A stretch of 36,447 bases of DNA from CAZSSM01 sp964609385 (GCA_964609385.1 CAZSSM010000069.1:1-36447), one strand, 5' to 3'. Shown: positions 1-8,299, numbered from the stretch's first letter. The notes: generated from the sequence alone by a model not told the origin. Numbers and translations are program-made.

Positions 1-2
1 CG

Positions 3-389
3 GTCCGGCACCACTGGTTCGATCGCGGTCTGGACTGCTTCTACTTCACGATGGACCTGATCAAGGGCGTCAAGTTGGAGACGCGTCTTCAGCGTGGGGC
101 TCTCTCGATGAAGGAGCGGATCCAGGCACTCTTCCAGGCCGCGAGCGGCCTGGCGCATGCCCATCACCATCAAGTCGTTCACGGCGATGTGACTCCGGAG
201 AACATTCTGGTCCGCGACGCGGACGATACGGCGGTCCTGATCGACTTCGGCTTGGCTCGGTTGGGCTCAGACCAAACCGACGCGGGGGGCTATTCCTCGC
301 AGTTCGCCGCGCCGGAACAACTCCGCTCGGGTCGCTGCAGTACCCAAACGGACGTCTACGGTTTGGCCGCCACCTGCTACCAAGCGTGA
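3..389 (+). pseudogene. Truncated Ser/Thr protein kinase (5' end outside window)
   Basis: The reading frame is open from the window edge and encodes the middle of a Hanks-type kinase domain. Visible are the catalytic loop HGDVTPEN (HGD in place of HRD, with catalytic Asp and the metal-binding Asn), the DFG motif in LIDFGLARLG, the APE motif in FAAPEQL, and DVYGLAATCY of helix F. It then stops at TGA (387-389) just after TCYQA, so helices G-I of the C-lobe are absent. The intact paralogue at 22479-25106 (minus) is nearly identical over the first ~55 bases and continues past the same point as CYHALAYD with a linker and an FGE domain. Similarity ends where the stop occurs. I read this as a decayed or recombined kinase-FGE gene. 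A natural short kinase is possible but unlikely, because the fold would be incomplete. Confidence 0.75.
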
Positions 390-558
390 TCCCCTCCAAG
401 TTGATGTGCTCGAACTGGGCGTTGCGATCCGGGTGGCTGCGTCCCTCGATCGTCTTGCGATGGCTATTTCGTGGCATGCCCTAAGCGAACTCGGGTTTGG
501 TAGGGTGGAACGGATCAGACTCGTAGTCACCGAATCGAGCTGGAGAGCGAGCGAGTCG

Positions 559-1488
559 ATGGTTGGCGATCGTGAGGACTTTCTTGGGCTATTGGTGACC
601 ACGTCGGACGACGACCCGGTCTGGGGCGTGGTGGCCGATTGGCTCTGGGAGCAGGGCGATCCGCTGGCGGGGTTCGTCCGGCATCAAGCGGATCTGCGTT
701 CGTTGGATAGGGATGATCCGTCGCGAATGTTGCTCATGCGTTACTGTCCTCCAGGAACGTTCCTGATGGGCAGCCCGAGGGACGAGGGAGGACGAATTGA
801 CGATGAGGACCAGGTCGAGGTGCGTCTCTCTCGTGGTTTTTGGATGGCGACGTACCCAGTGACTCAGGATGAGTACGCGTCGTTGACGGGGAGCAATCCC
901 AGTTGGTTCTCTTCTTCTGGTGGAGGCCAGGAGAAGGTTGCTGGTGAAGCGACGGATCGTTTCCCGGTGGAGCTTGTGTCTTGGGAAGACGCGGTGGGTT
1001 TCTGCCGTGGTTTGACGGATCGTGATCGGTCGCGTGGGGTCCTGCCTCCGGATTGGGCGTATCGTTTGCCGAGTGAGGCCCAGTGGGAGTATGGCTGCCG
1101 TGCGGGGACGACGACGGCCTATTGCTTCGGGGACAAGGCGTGGCGTCTATTGAATTTCGGTGGCGCGGAGCAACTCGCGGATTATGCCTGGTTCGGTGGC
1201 AACAGCGGAGGGACGACCCATCCCGTGGGTTTGAAGCGATCCAACGCCTGGGGCTTGCATGACGTTCATGGGAATGTTTGGGAGTGGTGTTGTGATTGGT
1301 ATGCCAACCGCCTTCCCGGGGGTGTGGATCCCGAGGTCGTGGCCCAGGCCTCGTTCCGGGTGATCCGGGGCGGTGGCTGGAACAACGGCCCCCGGTACTG
1401 CCGCGCGGCGTTTCGGAGCTTCAACACGCTTGAGAATTGGTACTTCAGCCTCGGGTTTCGGCCCGTCGCAGTTCAGGTGAGTTCCTGA
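559..1488 (+). CDS. TIGR02996 domain + FGE-sulfatase (SUMF1-like) protein
   Basis: About 309 aa. The N-terminus (MVGDREDFLGLL, then VVADWLWEQGDP) matches the repeat-companion domain TIGR02996 common in Planctomycetes. The rest is a formylglycine-generating-enzyme/C-type-lectin fold: CPPGTFLMGSP, ATYPVTQDEY, FPVELVSWEDAVGFC, RLPSEAQWEYGCRAGT, GLHDVHGNVWEWC, then a terminal block around IRGGGWNNGPRYC ending in LGFRPVAV. The ATG at 559 is chosen because it begins the TIGR02996 domain and has GGAGAG upstream; the frame is open back to a GTG at 406, but that extension resembles nothing known. Whether it has FGE activity is unknown; many bacterial members are binding or effector domains. It follows the truncated kinase and may once have formed one architecture with it, as at 22479-25106. 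The C-terminal block resembles a DGR variable region. Confidence 0.85.
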   Translation: MVGDREDFLGLLVTTSDDDPVWGVVADWLWEQGDPLAGFVRHQADLRSLDRDDPSRMLLMRYCPPGTFLMGSPRDEGGRIDDEDQVEVRLSRGFWMATYPVTQDEYASLTGSNPSWFSSSGGGQEKVAGEATDRFPVELVSWEDAVGFCRGLTDRDRSRGVLPPDWAYRLPSEAQWEYGCRAGTTTAYCFGDKAWRLLNFGGAEQLADYAWFGGNSGGTTHPVGLKRSNAWGLHDVHGNVWEWCCDWYANRLPGGVDPEVVAQASFRVIRGGGWNNGPRYCRAAFRSFNTLENWYFSLGFRPVAVQVSS

Positions 1489-1953
1489 TTAGGAAACAGG
1501 TTGCGGAGCCTGGGTACGGAGTTCTCTGGGGCGGCGTAGCGGAGCCGCCGCCCCGAGGGGCCGGAGTTCTCAGGCGGAGCGTCGCGGTGAAAAACTCCAT
1601 TTAGTGTACAAAAAACACATAGAGTGCGTTCTGCGCGCTGAAACTGTCCCGACCCTCGCCCTGGGATTTCGCCCGCGCGGCCGATCGGGGTTCAGTCTCG
1701 GCAACTCCCCCGCGTCGTGCGGTTGTTGGCTGAGGACTGTGGGGCACAGCGGAACAGACCCTGGAAAGCATATTGTTGGGCTGTCCAAGGGACAGTTGAA
1801 GCGCGCGGTCGAGCCTCCGATTCCGCTCCAAGAGCCGACCTCAGAAGAAGTTCCCTTTTGCTGTCCCCAAGACGAGGTGGTCGCACAATACTCCGCGGGC
1901 GGTTTGTCTGGACGCCGGTTCCGGGATCTTTGATCAGGATGAGGTCGAGACCG
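1489..1953. other. Intergenic region, no gene seen
   Basis: Apart from the hairpin and the flanking CGGAGTTCTC direct repeats, I see no gene or recognisable RNA here. Short frames on both strands lack domain features. The stretch after about 1600 presumably carries the promoter of the gene at 1954, but no convincing -35/-10 pair was found. Confidence 0.5.
1528..1554. repeat. GC-rich hairpin downstream of the FGE gene
   Basis: A perfect 9-bp stem (GGGGCGGCG at 1528-1536, CGCCGCCCC at 1546-1554) with a 9-nt loop lies 39 nt after the stop at 1488. It is framed by two direct copies of CGGAGTTCTC at 1517-1526 and 1562-1571. There is no T-tract, so a classical intrinsic terminator is only one reading. 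A mobile REP-like element, or the cruciform found beside some DGR variable regions, are alternatives. Confidence 0.6.
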
Positions 1954-3426
1954 ATGAGCACAACGTGGATGGGGTCGAAGGTTATGGGAACGTCGAGGCG
2001 GTCGGAGATGGTCTGGAGGGTTTGGGGGACGATCGTGATCGTCGGGTCGACGGTCCTGGGCTCGGGAACGCCGAGTTGGGGATCGGAGGACCGCGACGAG
2101 GTCGATCGCGCGATCCCCGAGTCGGTGACCTATTACGAGCACGTCGCGGCGATCCTCAACACGCACTGCCTGGAGTGCCATCGGCCCGGCGAGGCCGGCC
2201 CGTTCGCCTTCACGACCTATGACGAGGCCCGCAAGCGCGGTCGGATGATCCTGGAAGTGACCCAGAGCGGGTACATGCCCCCTTGGCATCCGGATTCCAC
2301 CTATCTCCCGCTGCGCGATCGTCGCGGGCTCAGCGAGCACGAGCTCGACCTGATCGACGCCTGGGTCGACTCCGGGATGCCCGCCGGCGATCCGGCCCAG
2401 GCCCCCGCGCCGCCCGAGTTCGCCGAAGGGTGGCGACTGGGCACGCCCGACATCGTCGTCACGATGCCCGAGGCCTTCGAGGTCCCTGCCGACGGCCCCG
2501 ACGTCTATCGGAACCTCGTGCTGCCCCTAGACTTTCCCGAGGACGCTTGGGTCCGCGCCGTCGAGATCCGGCCTTCGGCCCGTGCGGTCGTCCACCACAG
2601 CATCTTCCTGCTCGGCGATTCCGAATCGGTCCGCAAGATGGACGGCCAGGACGGTCAGCCCGGCTTCGACGGGATGCCCTTCGGGCTCTGGCTCCGAGGC
2701 GCTTTGGGCGGCTGGGCCGTCGGCGCCACGCCGCGATACCTGCCCGACGGCCTCGCCCTCCGGCTGCCGGCCCACACCGACCTGGTCCTCCAGACCCACT
2801 TCCACCCCTCCGGCAAGCTCGAGCGCGAACGGACGACGATCGGGATCCACCTGGCCGACGGACCCCCTCAGCAACCTATGGGATACCTCCAAATCCCGCC
2901 GCTGTTCGGTCGGTTCCACATCGGGACCATCCGGGCCGGCGACGACGACCACACCATCCAGGCCAGTCGGACCATCGACAAGCCGATCGACCTGATCGGC
3001 GTCGGTGCACACGCCCACTACCTGGCCACCGACATCCGCGCTGAGGCCACCCTGCCCGACGGATCGACGCTCAAGCTCTTCCGGATCCCGCAATGGGACT
3101 TCAATTGGCAGGGACGTTACGAGTACGAGGACCCGATCCGTTTGCCCGCCGGCACGCAGATCGACGTGTCGATCGTCTACGACAACTCGGCCGGGAACAT
3201 CGCCAATCCGACCCATCCGCCCGTCGACGTCCGGTACGGCCGCCAGTCGACCGACGAGATGGGCGCGGTCACCTTCACGTATGTGCCGGCCAACGGGAGG
3301 CGGGACGGCCTGCTCAGCGGCGGCAGGCTCGGCCTCTTCGGCGGCGGATTCCGCAACGGAGTCGCCCCTCGGAGAGCGCCCCGCCAACTCCCCCAAGGCG
3401 ACGACGACGCAGGCGATCGCGACTGA
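1954..3426 (+). CDS. Exported cytochrome c / copper-monooxygenase-like protein
   Basis: About 490 aa. A hydrophobic stretch at residues 21-40 suggests export. Residues 60-145 are cytochrome-like with one haem-binding CLECH (72-76) and MPPWHPD (108-114, possible axial Met). The remainder resembles the copper type II ascorbate-dependent monooxygenase (PHM/DBM) fold: VVHHSIFLL (His-His 214-215), QTHFHPSGK (His 282 and 284) and GVGAHAHYL (His 353 and 355) are candidate copper ligands. Planctomycete and acidobacterial homologues with this arrangement are known, but their substrates are not. ATG 1954 is chosen because GAGG lies 9 nt upstream (1941-1944); ATGs at 1939, 1969, 1984 and 2008 are in frame with poorer spacing. 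It converges on a di-haem oxidoreductase gene, so both may act in periplasmic redox chemistry (inference). Confidence 0.82.
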   Translation: MSTTWMGSKVMGTSRRSEMVWRVWGTIVIVGSTVLGSGTPSWGSEDRDEVDRAIPESVTYYEHVAAILNTHCLECHRPGEAGPFAFTTYDEARKRGRMILEVTQSGYMPPWHPDSTYLPLRDRRGLSEHELDLIDAWVDSGMPAGDPAQAPAPPEFAEGWRLGTPDIVVTMPEAFEVPADGPDVYRNLVLPLDFPEDAWVRAVEIRPSARAVVHHSIFLLGDSESVRKMDGQDGQPGFDGMPFGLWLRGALGGWAVGATPRYLPDGLALRLPAHTDLVLQTHFHPSGKLERERTTIGIHLADGPPQQPMGYLQIPPLFGRFHIGTIRAGDDDHTIQASRTIDKPIDLIGVGAHAHYLATDIRAEATLPDGSTLKLFRIPQWDFNWQGRYEYEDPIRLPAGTQIDVSIVYDNSAGNIANPTHPPVDVRYGRQSTDEMGAVTFTYVPANGRRDGLLSGGRLGLFGGGFRNGVAPRRAPRQLPQGDDDAGDRD

Positions 3427-3463
3427 TCTCTTCGGCTCCTGAGGCCGCTTTGGTGTGGCTCTT

Positions 3464-3503
3464 GTCCCCCATCCACCGAGCCCGTGCCCGGGTGGCTGGG
3501 GAC
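3464..3503. terminator. Imperfect hairpin after the monooxygenase-like gene
   Basis: Left arm 3464-3477 (GTCCCCCATCCACC) pairs with right arm 3490-3503 (GGGTGGCTGGGGAC), with one bulged C and one mismatch; loop 12 nt. It lies 37 nt past the stop at 3426 in a convergent gap, fitting a terminator or processing structure. There is no T-tract. Its right arm can pair instead with 3617-3632. Confidence 0.5.
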
Positions 3504-3540
3504 TGCGAAGGCTGCGAGCAGACCCCGGGATGAATGGTTC

Positions 3541-3579
3541 GAGTCGGCCAACTCATCCGTCCCAACGGTTGGCTGACTC
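3541..3579. terminator. Stem-loop in the convergent intergenic region
   Basis: GAGTCGGCCAAC (3541-3552) pairs with GTTGGCTGACTC (3568-3579) through 12 pairs including one G-T wobble. The loop contains a small nested CCGT/ACGG pairing. It is the second of three hairpins between convergent genes, and is either a bidirectional terminator or part of a structured RNA. Confidence 0.45.
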
Positions 3580-3599
3580 ACCCGGCTTGGCCCCAGGGT

Positions 3600-3632
3600 C
3601 TGGTCCCCAAGCGGACCAGTCCCCAGCCACCC
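3600..3632. repeat. Short hairpin plus arm of a 16-bp long-range inverted repeat
   Basis: CTGGTCC (3600-3606) pairs with GGACCAG (3613-3619) around a 6-nt loop. Immediately after, 3617-3632 (CAGTCCCCAGCCACCC) is the exact reverse complement of 3490-3505. That long-range pairing competes with both the hairpin at 3464-3503 and this one, so two folds are mutually exclusive. Confidence 0.55.
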
Positions 3633-3697
3633 AAGCACGACGCTCGGTGGGATTGGGGCGAGTTCGACACCGAATCGATGACAACGATGACAACGCC

Positions 3698-5047
3698 TCA
3701 GCGGTTCATGGCGAGGTCGAACCCTTGGGTCGGGTCGGGCGGATCGATGGGCTCGGCGTCCTCGGGGGCGCGGAGCGATTCGAGGAAGCCGATCAGGGCG
3801 CTTTGGTCGTCGGGGGTCAGGTCGTCGAACCGCTCGGTGATCGCTTCGGCATCGCCGCGATGGCGGACGATGGCGGCTTGGAGGGTCGGGCTGCCGCCGT
3901 CGTGGAAGTAAGGCGCCGAGTCGGCCACGCCCCAGAGCGGCGGGGTCCGCCACTCGTCAACGAGCGGGTGCCTCGTGGGCAGCGGGGCGTCGACATGTGT
4001 CGAGAGGTCGTAGCCGCCTCCGATCGACGAGCGGGCCTCGATCCGGTGGAGCAGGAAGTCGCTGTAGACACCCTCAACGCCGCCGATGTCGGGCACATGG
4101 CATTCAGCGCAGCCGACCTCGAGGAACAACCGCTCCCCGCGCTCGATCCGGGCGCGGTCCTCGGGATCGACCGGCAGGCGCCGGGTCGGCTTCGGAAGCG
4201 TGTCGACAAACGCCACCAAGGCCCCGAACTGACGGCCGTCGAGGTCGACCTCAACGTCGGGGTAGTCGTCCATGCCCAGCGGCTTGGCTTGGGTCATGTG
4301 CGGGTTGCCCAGGCCGATTTCGTTGGCGCAGGCGGCCGCGACGAACTCCTCGAGCGTGGCGAACTGGGCCTTCCAGCCGAACTTGCCGATCCGACCGTCG
4401 GGCAAGATCCGGAACCGGCCCACCGGCTTGCCCTCGAACTCGCCTTGCAGTTCGCGGCCGACCCGGCCGAACGACCGGCTCAGGTTGCGCTGGGTGATGG
4501 CGCGGATCGGGATCCGGTCGATCCAGCCGGCGCCGAAGAGGGCCGTCGCGTTGATTGCCTCGGTCCGGACCGGGTCGAACTCGATCTCTTGCACATAGCA
4601 ACCGCGATCGATCTGGGTGGTCACGCTCGGGAAGAGCCGGGCCAGGTCGCCCCGATCCTCCAAGACCCGGTCGAACACGGCATACTTGTGGATCAATCCG
4701 CCCTCAACCCAGCGCCGATCCGGCGTGGGCATCGCCTCGAAGGCCAGCACGTTGTGGTCGTTGCCGCCCCCGCCGCCGAGCCCGCCTTGGAAGTGGCAGG
4801 CGGCGCACGAACGGGCGTTGAAGACCGGTCCCAACCCATCGCCGCCGGCCAACGTGTCGTGCGGCTCCCAGTCGTGGACGAACAGCGCGCGCCCCTCAGC
4901 CTTGACCGATTCGCTCGCCCAAGGTCCCCAGAGCACGGGGATCGGCGGCAAGGCCAGCCAGACCAGGAACGCCCCCATCGCCCCCGTCAACGCATACCCG
5001 AACCGTCGACGAGTCCGGACCAACTCGTTGCCCGACCGCGTGAACAT
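3698..5047 (-). CDS. Di-haem oxidoreductase (DHOR/DUF1111, COG3488 family)
   Basis: 449 aa, of typical family length. An N-terminal membrane segment (about residues 17-40) anchors or exports the protein. Two c-type haem sites are visible: CAACH at 81-85 and CAECH at 313-317. The block GLGPVFNARSCAACHFQGG is the hallmark of the family often annotated as thiol oxidoreductase or putative peroxidase; the C-terminal part holds TPPLWGVADSAPYFHDG and ALIGFLESLRAP. The start is supported by GGGAGG seven bases upstream of ATG 5047. It is the last gene of a minus-strand set with the cysteine desulfurase (118-nt gap). The physiological substrate is not established for most members; electron transfer in the periplasm is the safe statement. 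Confidence 0.9.
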   Translation of the reverse strand: MFTRSGNELVRTRRRFGYALTGAMGAFLVWLALPPIPVLWGPWASESVKAEGRALFVHDWEPHDTLAGGDGLGPVFNARSCAACHFQGGLGGGGGNDHNVLAFEAMPTPDRRWVEGGLIHKYAVFDRVLEDRGDLARLFPSVTTQIDRGCYVQEIEFDPVRTEAINATALFGAGWIDRIPIRAITQRNLSRSFGRVGRELQGEFEGKPVGRFRILPDGRIGKFGWKAQFATLEEFVAAACANEIGLGNPHMTQAKPLGMDDYPDVEVDLDGRQFGALVAFVDTLPKPTRRLPVDPEDRARIERGERLFLEVGCAECHVPDIGGVEGVYSDFLLHRIEARSSIGGGYDLSTHVDAPLPTRHPLVDEWRTPPLWGVADSAPYFHDGGSPTLQAAIVRHRGDAEAITERFDDLTPDDQSALIGFLESLRAPEDAEPIDPPDPTQGFDLAMNR

Positions 5048-5165
5048 CGATGTGCCTCCCGCTCCGTGATCCCCAAGTCCACGTCCAAGCGGATATTCAA
5101 CAGGGGATCCCGTCCCCCCCGTCCGCCCGAAGTTCGGACAACTGTAATAGGGGCGATGCTCGGGT

Positions 5166-6368
5166 TCAAGCCGAACCTTCGGGTTTTCGGGCGCCGCGGA
5201 TCCGTTGGGCGACGGCGATCAGGTGGTCGGCGGCCTCGTCGACGTCCGCCTCGGTCGTCTGGGCGTGGAGGCTGAGCCGGATCGAACTCCGGAGCCGGTC
5301 ACGGGGCACGCCCATGGCGACCAAGGTCGGCGAGGCCTGGGTCGAGCCGCTGGCGCAGGCCGATCCGAGTGAGACGGCCACGCCGGCCAGGTCGAGCTGC
5401 ATCAGCAGGGCGTCGCCGTCGAGGCCGGGCAAGCCGACGTTGAGCGTCTGGGGGAGCCGTTGCGGTTCGAGGGCCGGGCCGTTGCGGACGACGCCGGCCG
5501 GGCCGAGCGCCTCGACCAAGCGCGCCTCGAGCCGATCGCGGAGCCGTCGCCAACGCGCGGTCCGTTCCTCGGCCTCGGCCTGCCAGAGCCGGAGCGCTTC
5601 AGCGAGGCCGACGGCCAAGGCGACGGCGGGCGTGCCGGGTCGACGACCCCGTTGCTGACCGCCGCCAAGGAGCAAAGGGGACAGTTCCCGGTCGCGACGG
5701 ACCAGGAGCGCTCCGATGCCGGCCGGTCCGTGCAGCTTGTGCCCGCTGAGGGCGAGCGTGGCCACGCCCGAAGCCTGGAAGTCGACCGGGATCCGACCGA
5801 CGGCCTGGACCGCATCGGTGTGGACCGGGACCGGCGCATCGCGCTCGCCACAGCGCTGGGCCAACTCGGCGACCGGCTGGACAGCGCCGGTCTCGTTGTT
5901 GGCCCACATCAAGACCGCCAGGCGGGTCGTCGGCCGGAGCGCCTCGACCATCGCTCCGACGTCGGCGCGGCCGTCGGACCCGACCGGGACTCGATCGACG
6001 GCCAGGCCCTCGGCGGCGAGCCGCTCCAAGGGTTCGGCGACGGCCGGATGTTCGAGGTCGGTGGCGACGACGCGTGGGGGCTCCCCGTTCTCGTCTTGAG
6101 GCTTCGGCTCGGGGATCAGGCCGAAGAGGGCGAGGTTGTTGGCCTCGGTGCCGCCGGAGGTGAAAACGACCTCGTCGGGGTGGGCGTGGAGGACCTCGGC
6201 GACGACCTCGCGGGCCTGCTCGTAGCCCCGACGCGACGCGCGTCCGGCGGCGTGTCGGCTTTCGGGGTTGCCGCCGGCCAGCCAATACGGCCGCATCGCC
6301 TCCAGGACGCGCGGATCCAAGGGCGTCGTCGCGTTGGCGTCGAGGTCGATGATCGGGCGTGCGGGCAT
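5166..6368 (-). CDS. Cysteine desulfurase, NifS/IscS class
   Basis: 400 aa PLP enzyme that takes sulfur from cysteine as a persulfide for Fe-S cluster or thio-cofactor assembly. Seen: the N-terminal LDANATTPLD (family: DNNATTP), FTSGGTEANNLAL (PLP phosphate binding), EHPAV (104-110), LMWANNETGAVQP, and HTDAVQAVG. The PLP lysine is K211 in ALSGHKLHGPAG. The catalytic cysteine is C338 in LGSACASGST, in the long-loop context of group I enzymes. No IscU, IscA or Suf scaffold gene is adjacent, so it could serve general sulfur transfer such as tRNA thiolation; NifS versus IscS naming cannot be decided here. The ATG at 6368 lacks a clear Shine-Dalgarno but fits the family N-terminus. Confidence 0.95.
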   Translation of the reverse strand: MPARPIIDLDANATTPLDPRVLEAMRPYWLAGGNPESRHAAGRASRRGYEQAREVVAEVLHAHPDEVVFTSGGTEANNLALFGLIPEPKPQDENGEPPRVVATDLEHPAVAEPLERLAAEGLAVDRVPVGSDGRADVGAMVEALRPTTRLAVLMWANNETGAVQPVAELAQRCGERDAPVPVHTDAVQAVGRIPVDFQASGVATLALSGHKLHGPAGIGALLVRRDRELSPLLLGGGQQRGRRPGTPAVALAVGLAEALRLWQAEAEERTARWRRLRDRLEARLVEALGPAGVVRNGPALEPQRLPQTLNVGLPGLDGDALLMQLDLAGVAVSLGSACASGSTQASPTLVAMGVPRDRLRSSIRLSLHAQTTEADVDEAADHLIAVAQRIRGARKPEGSA

Positions 6369-6519
6369 CGGGGGGCGCTCGACCGGGCCGGGTCGTCGGA
6401 AGTGTCCTCACGCGGAGGTTCGCCGGACGTGCGTGGATCGCCCAGGCAACCCCGACCGCACGTCTCTCCTCATGGTATGCCGATCGGCCCGCCCCGTCGC
6501 AGCGCAGCGGCCAGGCCGG

Positions 6520-6723
6520 TCAGCCTTCCAGGCCGCGGAGCATGAGGAACAGGCCGAGGCCGAAGACAGCAACACCCATCAGGTACATGCTGGCGGCGCC
6601 CAGGCCGGTGCCCAGGGCCATCAGGACGAAGCCGAGGACCGCGAAGGCCGAACGGCCGGCGACCTCGGCGGTCTTGAAGACGGCGCGGAAGGGTAGGCTC
6701 AGGATGGTCCAGATGGTCGTCAA
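6520..6723 (-). CDS. Small two-helix membrane protein (TTG start)
   Basis: 67 aa with two probable membrane helices: AFAVLGFVLMALGTGLG (about 26-42) and MYLMGVAVFGLGLFLML (about 46-62). The initiator is TTG at 6723, not ATG, and is justified by a strong GGGGAGG (6731-6737 on the complementary strand) seven bases upstream. No domain is recognised. It lies 151 nt upstream of the cysteine desulfurase in the same direction and may share a transcript. Function unknown. Confidence 0.6.
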   Translation of the reverse strand: MTTIWTILSLPFRAVFKTAEVAGRSAFAVLGFVLMALGTGLGAASMYLMGVAVFGLGLFLMLRGLEG

Positions 6724-7206
6724 CGGTCTTCCTCCCCGCGTTTGGGATGTCGACGGTGATCACTCCCTCGATTCGAAGTGCCCCCGGCCTTCGCTTCGGC
6801 CTCGACGCGACTCCGTGCCCCGATCTCGAACCGGGCTGTTGGGATCGGGCCTCATCGCGCCGGATCAGATCGGCTCGGGTCGGCCTTGCCCGAATGGAGG
6901 GGGCGGGGTCCAATGCCGACGCCGTGCCATTCATGGTCGATGCGGCGTCGAGGACGAGTCGCCTTCGAGACCCATGTCGGATGTCGGCCTCCGTTGTGCC
7001 CGACCGGGCCGATCGCGCCGAGCCGAGTTCGCCGATGGCCGGTCGCCTCAAGGCGCCGATGGTCACACGAACGTCTCTGTTGAGAGCCATTCGTCCGTCA
7101 GCGGGCCGGCCTTGAGTCGAATCGACAACAATCGATCGCGGCCCGACAACGCCCGACTCGTCAATGCCCGTCCCCTCCGTACCTCGATCATACCAAGGGA
7201 GGTCCG
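6724..7206. other. Divergent intergenic region
   Basis: The region separates the minus-strand small membrane protein and the plus-strand exported protein. I see two Shine-Dalgarno sites (one at each edge) but no convincing promoter, repeat, RNA gene or coding frame with protein-like features. It presumably holds two divergent promoters. Confidence 0.45.
6731..6737 (-). promoter_or_regulatory. Shine-Dalgarno deciding a TTG start
   Basis: GGGGAGG on the minus strand with 7-nt spacing to TTG at 6723. No in-frame ATG gives a comparable site, so it supports translation of the 67-aa membrane protein from TTG. Confidence 0.55.
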
Positions 7207-7932
7207 ATGCGCCCTCTGATCGGGATCCTGATCGTCGGTTTGCTGGCCTTTTCGGGCGGGGTGATCGCCGCCGGCTGGCTCCCCGAGCCCTGGCGGCCCG
7301 AGGGGCCGGACATCCCCTTGTTGACTTGGAACAATTCCGCTCGCGACGACAGCGCGGATGATGGCTCGGCCGATTGGGGGACCTTCATCCCCACGAGCGA
7401 GCCCACCTCGATGTCCGACGCGGCAACCCCCGAGTCGCCTCAACCCGAGCCGGCTCTCGAGAACGCGGAGCAGGTCGTCGACGAACCCGACCTCGATTCG
7501 AGCCCCGAGACGCCCTCGACGTCTCTGGATCCCGACGACGCCTCGACCTCGAATCCGCCGGCGCCTGACTCCGAGATGCCTGGCTTCGAGGGATCGCCCT
7601 TTGAGGGCTTTGAGGAGACCGAGCCGGACGCGGACCGGGACGCTGCGAACACCGAGGCGTGGGTCGACGTGCTGGCCGACCCCGAGGCCGACTGGCCGGC
7701 GCTCCGGGGGGCCTTGGAAGCCTTGGGCGCGGGCCGCTACTGGATCGAGGGCCGCGCCGACGGTTCGGTTCGCTTCCGATGCGTCGTCGAGGGGCCGTCC
7801 CAAGGCGGATCCCCGGGTGTTGGCGGCGGTCGATACTTCGAAGTCGAAGGCCGGAGCCTGGTCCAGGCGGCCCGGAGCCTCCTGCAACGGATCGTGCTCT
7901 GGCGCTCGATCGCCGGAGACGCATCCTCTTGA
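7207..7932 (+). CDS. Membrane-anchored acidic protein, unknown function
   Basis: 241 aa. Residues 4-22 (IGILIVGLLAFSGGVIAAG) form a signal anchor or uncleaved signal peptide. Residues about 40-140 are low-complexity, rich in Glu, Asp, Ser and Pro, likely a disordered extracytoplasmic spacer. A compact C-terminal region of about 90 residues contains WPALRGALEALGAGRYWIEG and SLVQAARSLLQRIVLW. GGGAGG five bases upstream of ATG 7207 makes the start secure. I do not recognise the family. The gene downstream has its own start 367 nt away, so co-transcription is possible but not shown. Confidence 0.75.
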   Translation: MRPLIGILIVGLLAFSGGVIAAGWLPEPWRPEGPDIPLLTWNNSARDDSADDGSADWGTFIPTSEPTSMSDAATPESPQPEPALENAEQVVDEPDLDSSPETPSTSLDPDDASTSNPPAPDSEMPGFEGSPFEGFEETEPDADRDAANTEAWVDVLADPEADWPALRGALEALGAGRYWIEGRADGSVRFRCVVEGPSQGGSPGVGGGRYFEVEGRSLVQAARSLLQRIVLWRSIAGDASS

Positions 7933-8299
7933 CCGAATCAGCCGCGAGGGGAGGTGGTGGGTGAGGCGGCTCACAACGGTCACCGACTCGATCGACGGCT
8001 CGAACCATCCTACAATTCACGGACCGATGTTGTTGTCGGGGCTCGACGGCGAGCCGAGACCCTTCGGGAATTCCCGGCGATTGGCGCGCGACCTGCATCG
8101 AAGATCGACGTCGGAACTCCCGGGGTTGCGGCGGTCCGGAGCGGCCGTCGACCGGGCGTCACCCCGCCGTTTGGCCTCCAGGGACGTGCGCCATGGGCAG
8201 ACGCGAAGGACCACGAGGGGTCACGCGGATCGGCCGAACGTCCGACCGCGTGTGGGCGAGGATCGCCGGAGGGAGCCCCAGGGAAAGGGGAGCTACGCA
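7933..8299 (+). other. Intergenic region, nothing recognised
   Basis: The sequence lies between two codirectional exported-protein genes. Several frames stay open only because of high GC. No hairpin, promoter pair or RNA gene was recognised. The end (8287-8292, GGGGAG) is the ribosome binding site of the next gene. Confidence 0.4.

Noticed and set aside
1..1488. One frameshifted kinase-FGE gene
   Set aside because: Nothing between 390 and 558 resembles the missing kinase C-lobe or the linker of the paralogue, and the FGE gene has its own TIGR02996 N-terminus and start.
3455..5275. 606-residue plus-strand frame
   Set aside because: It is antisense to the di-haem oxidoreductase gene, whose CxxCH motifs and Shine-Dalgarno are clear. 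The frame is open because of GC-rich third positions.
5460..6545. 361-residue plus-strand frame
   Set aside because: Antisense to the cysteine desulfurase with intact PLP and cysteine motifs.
7358..8299. Upstream extension of the exported protein at 8300
   Set aside because: The extension is Arg/Pro/Ser-rich, overlaps a real gene in another frame, and a Shine-Dalgarno plus signal peptide start at 8300.
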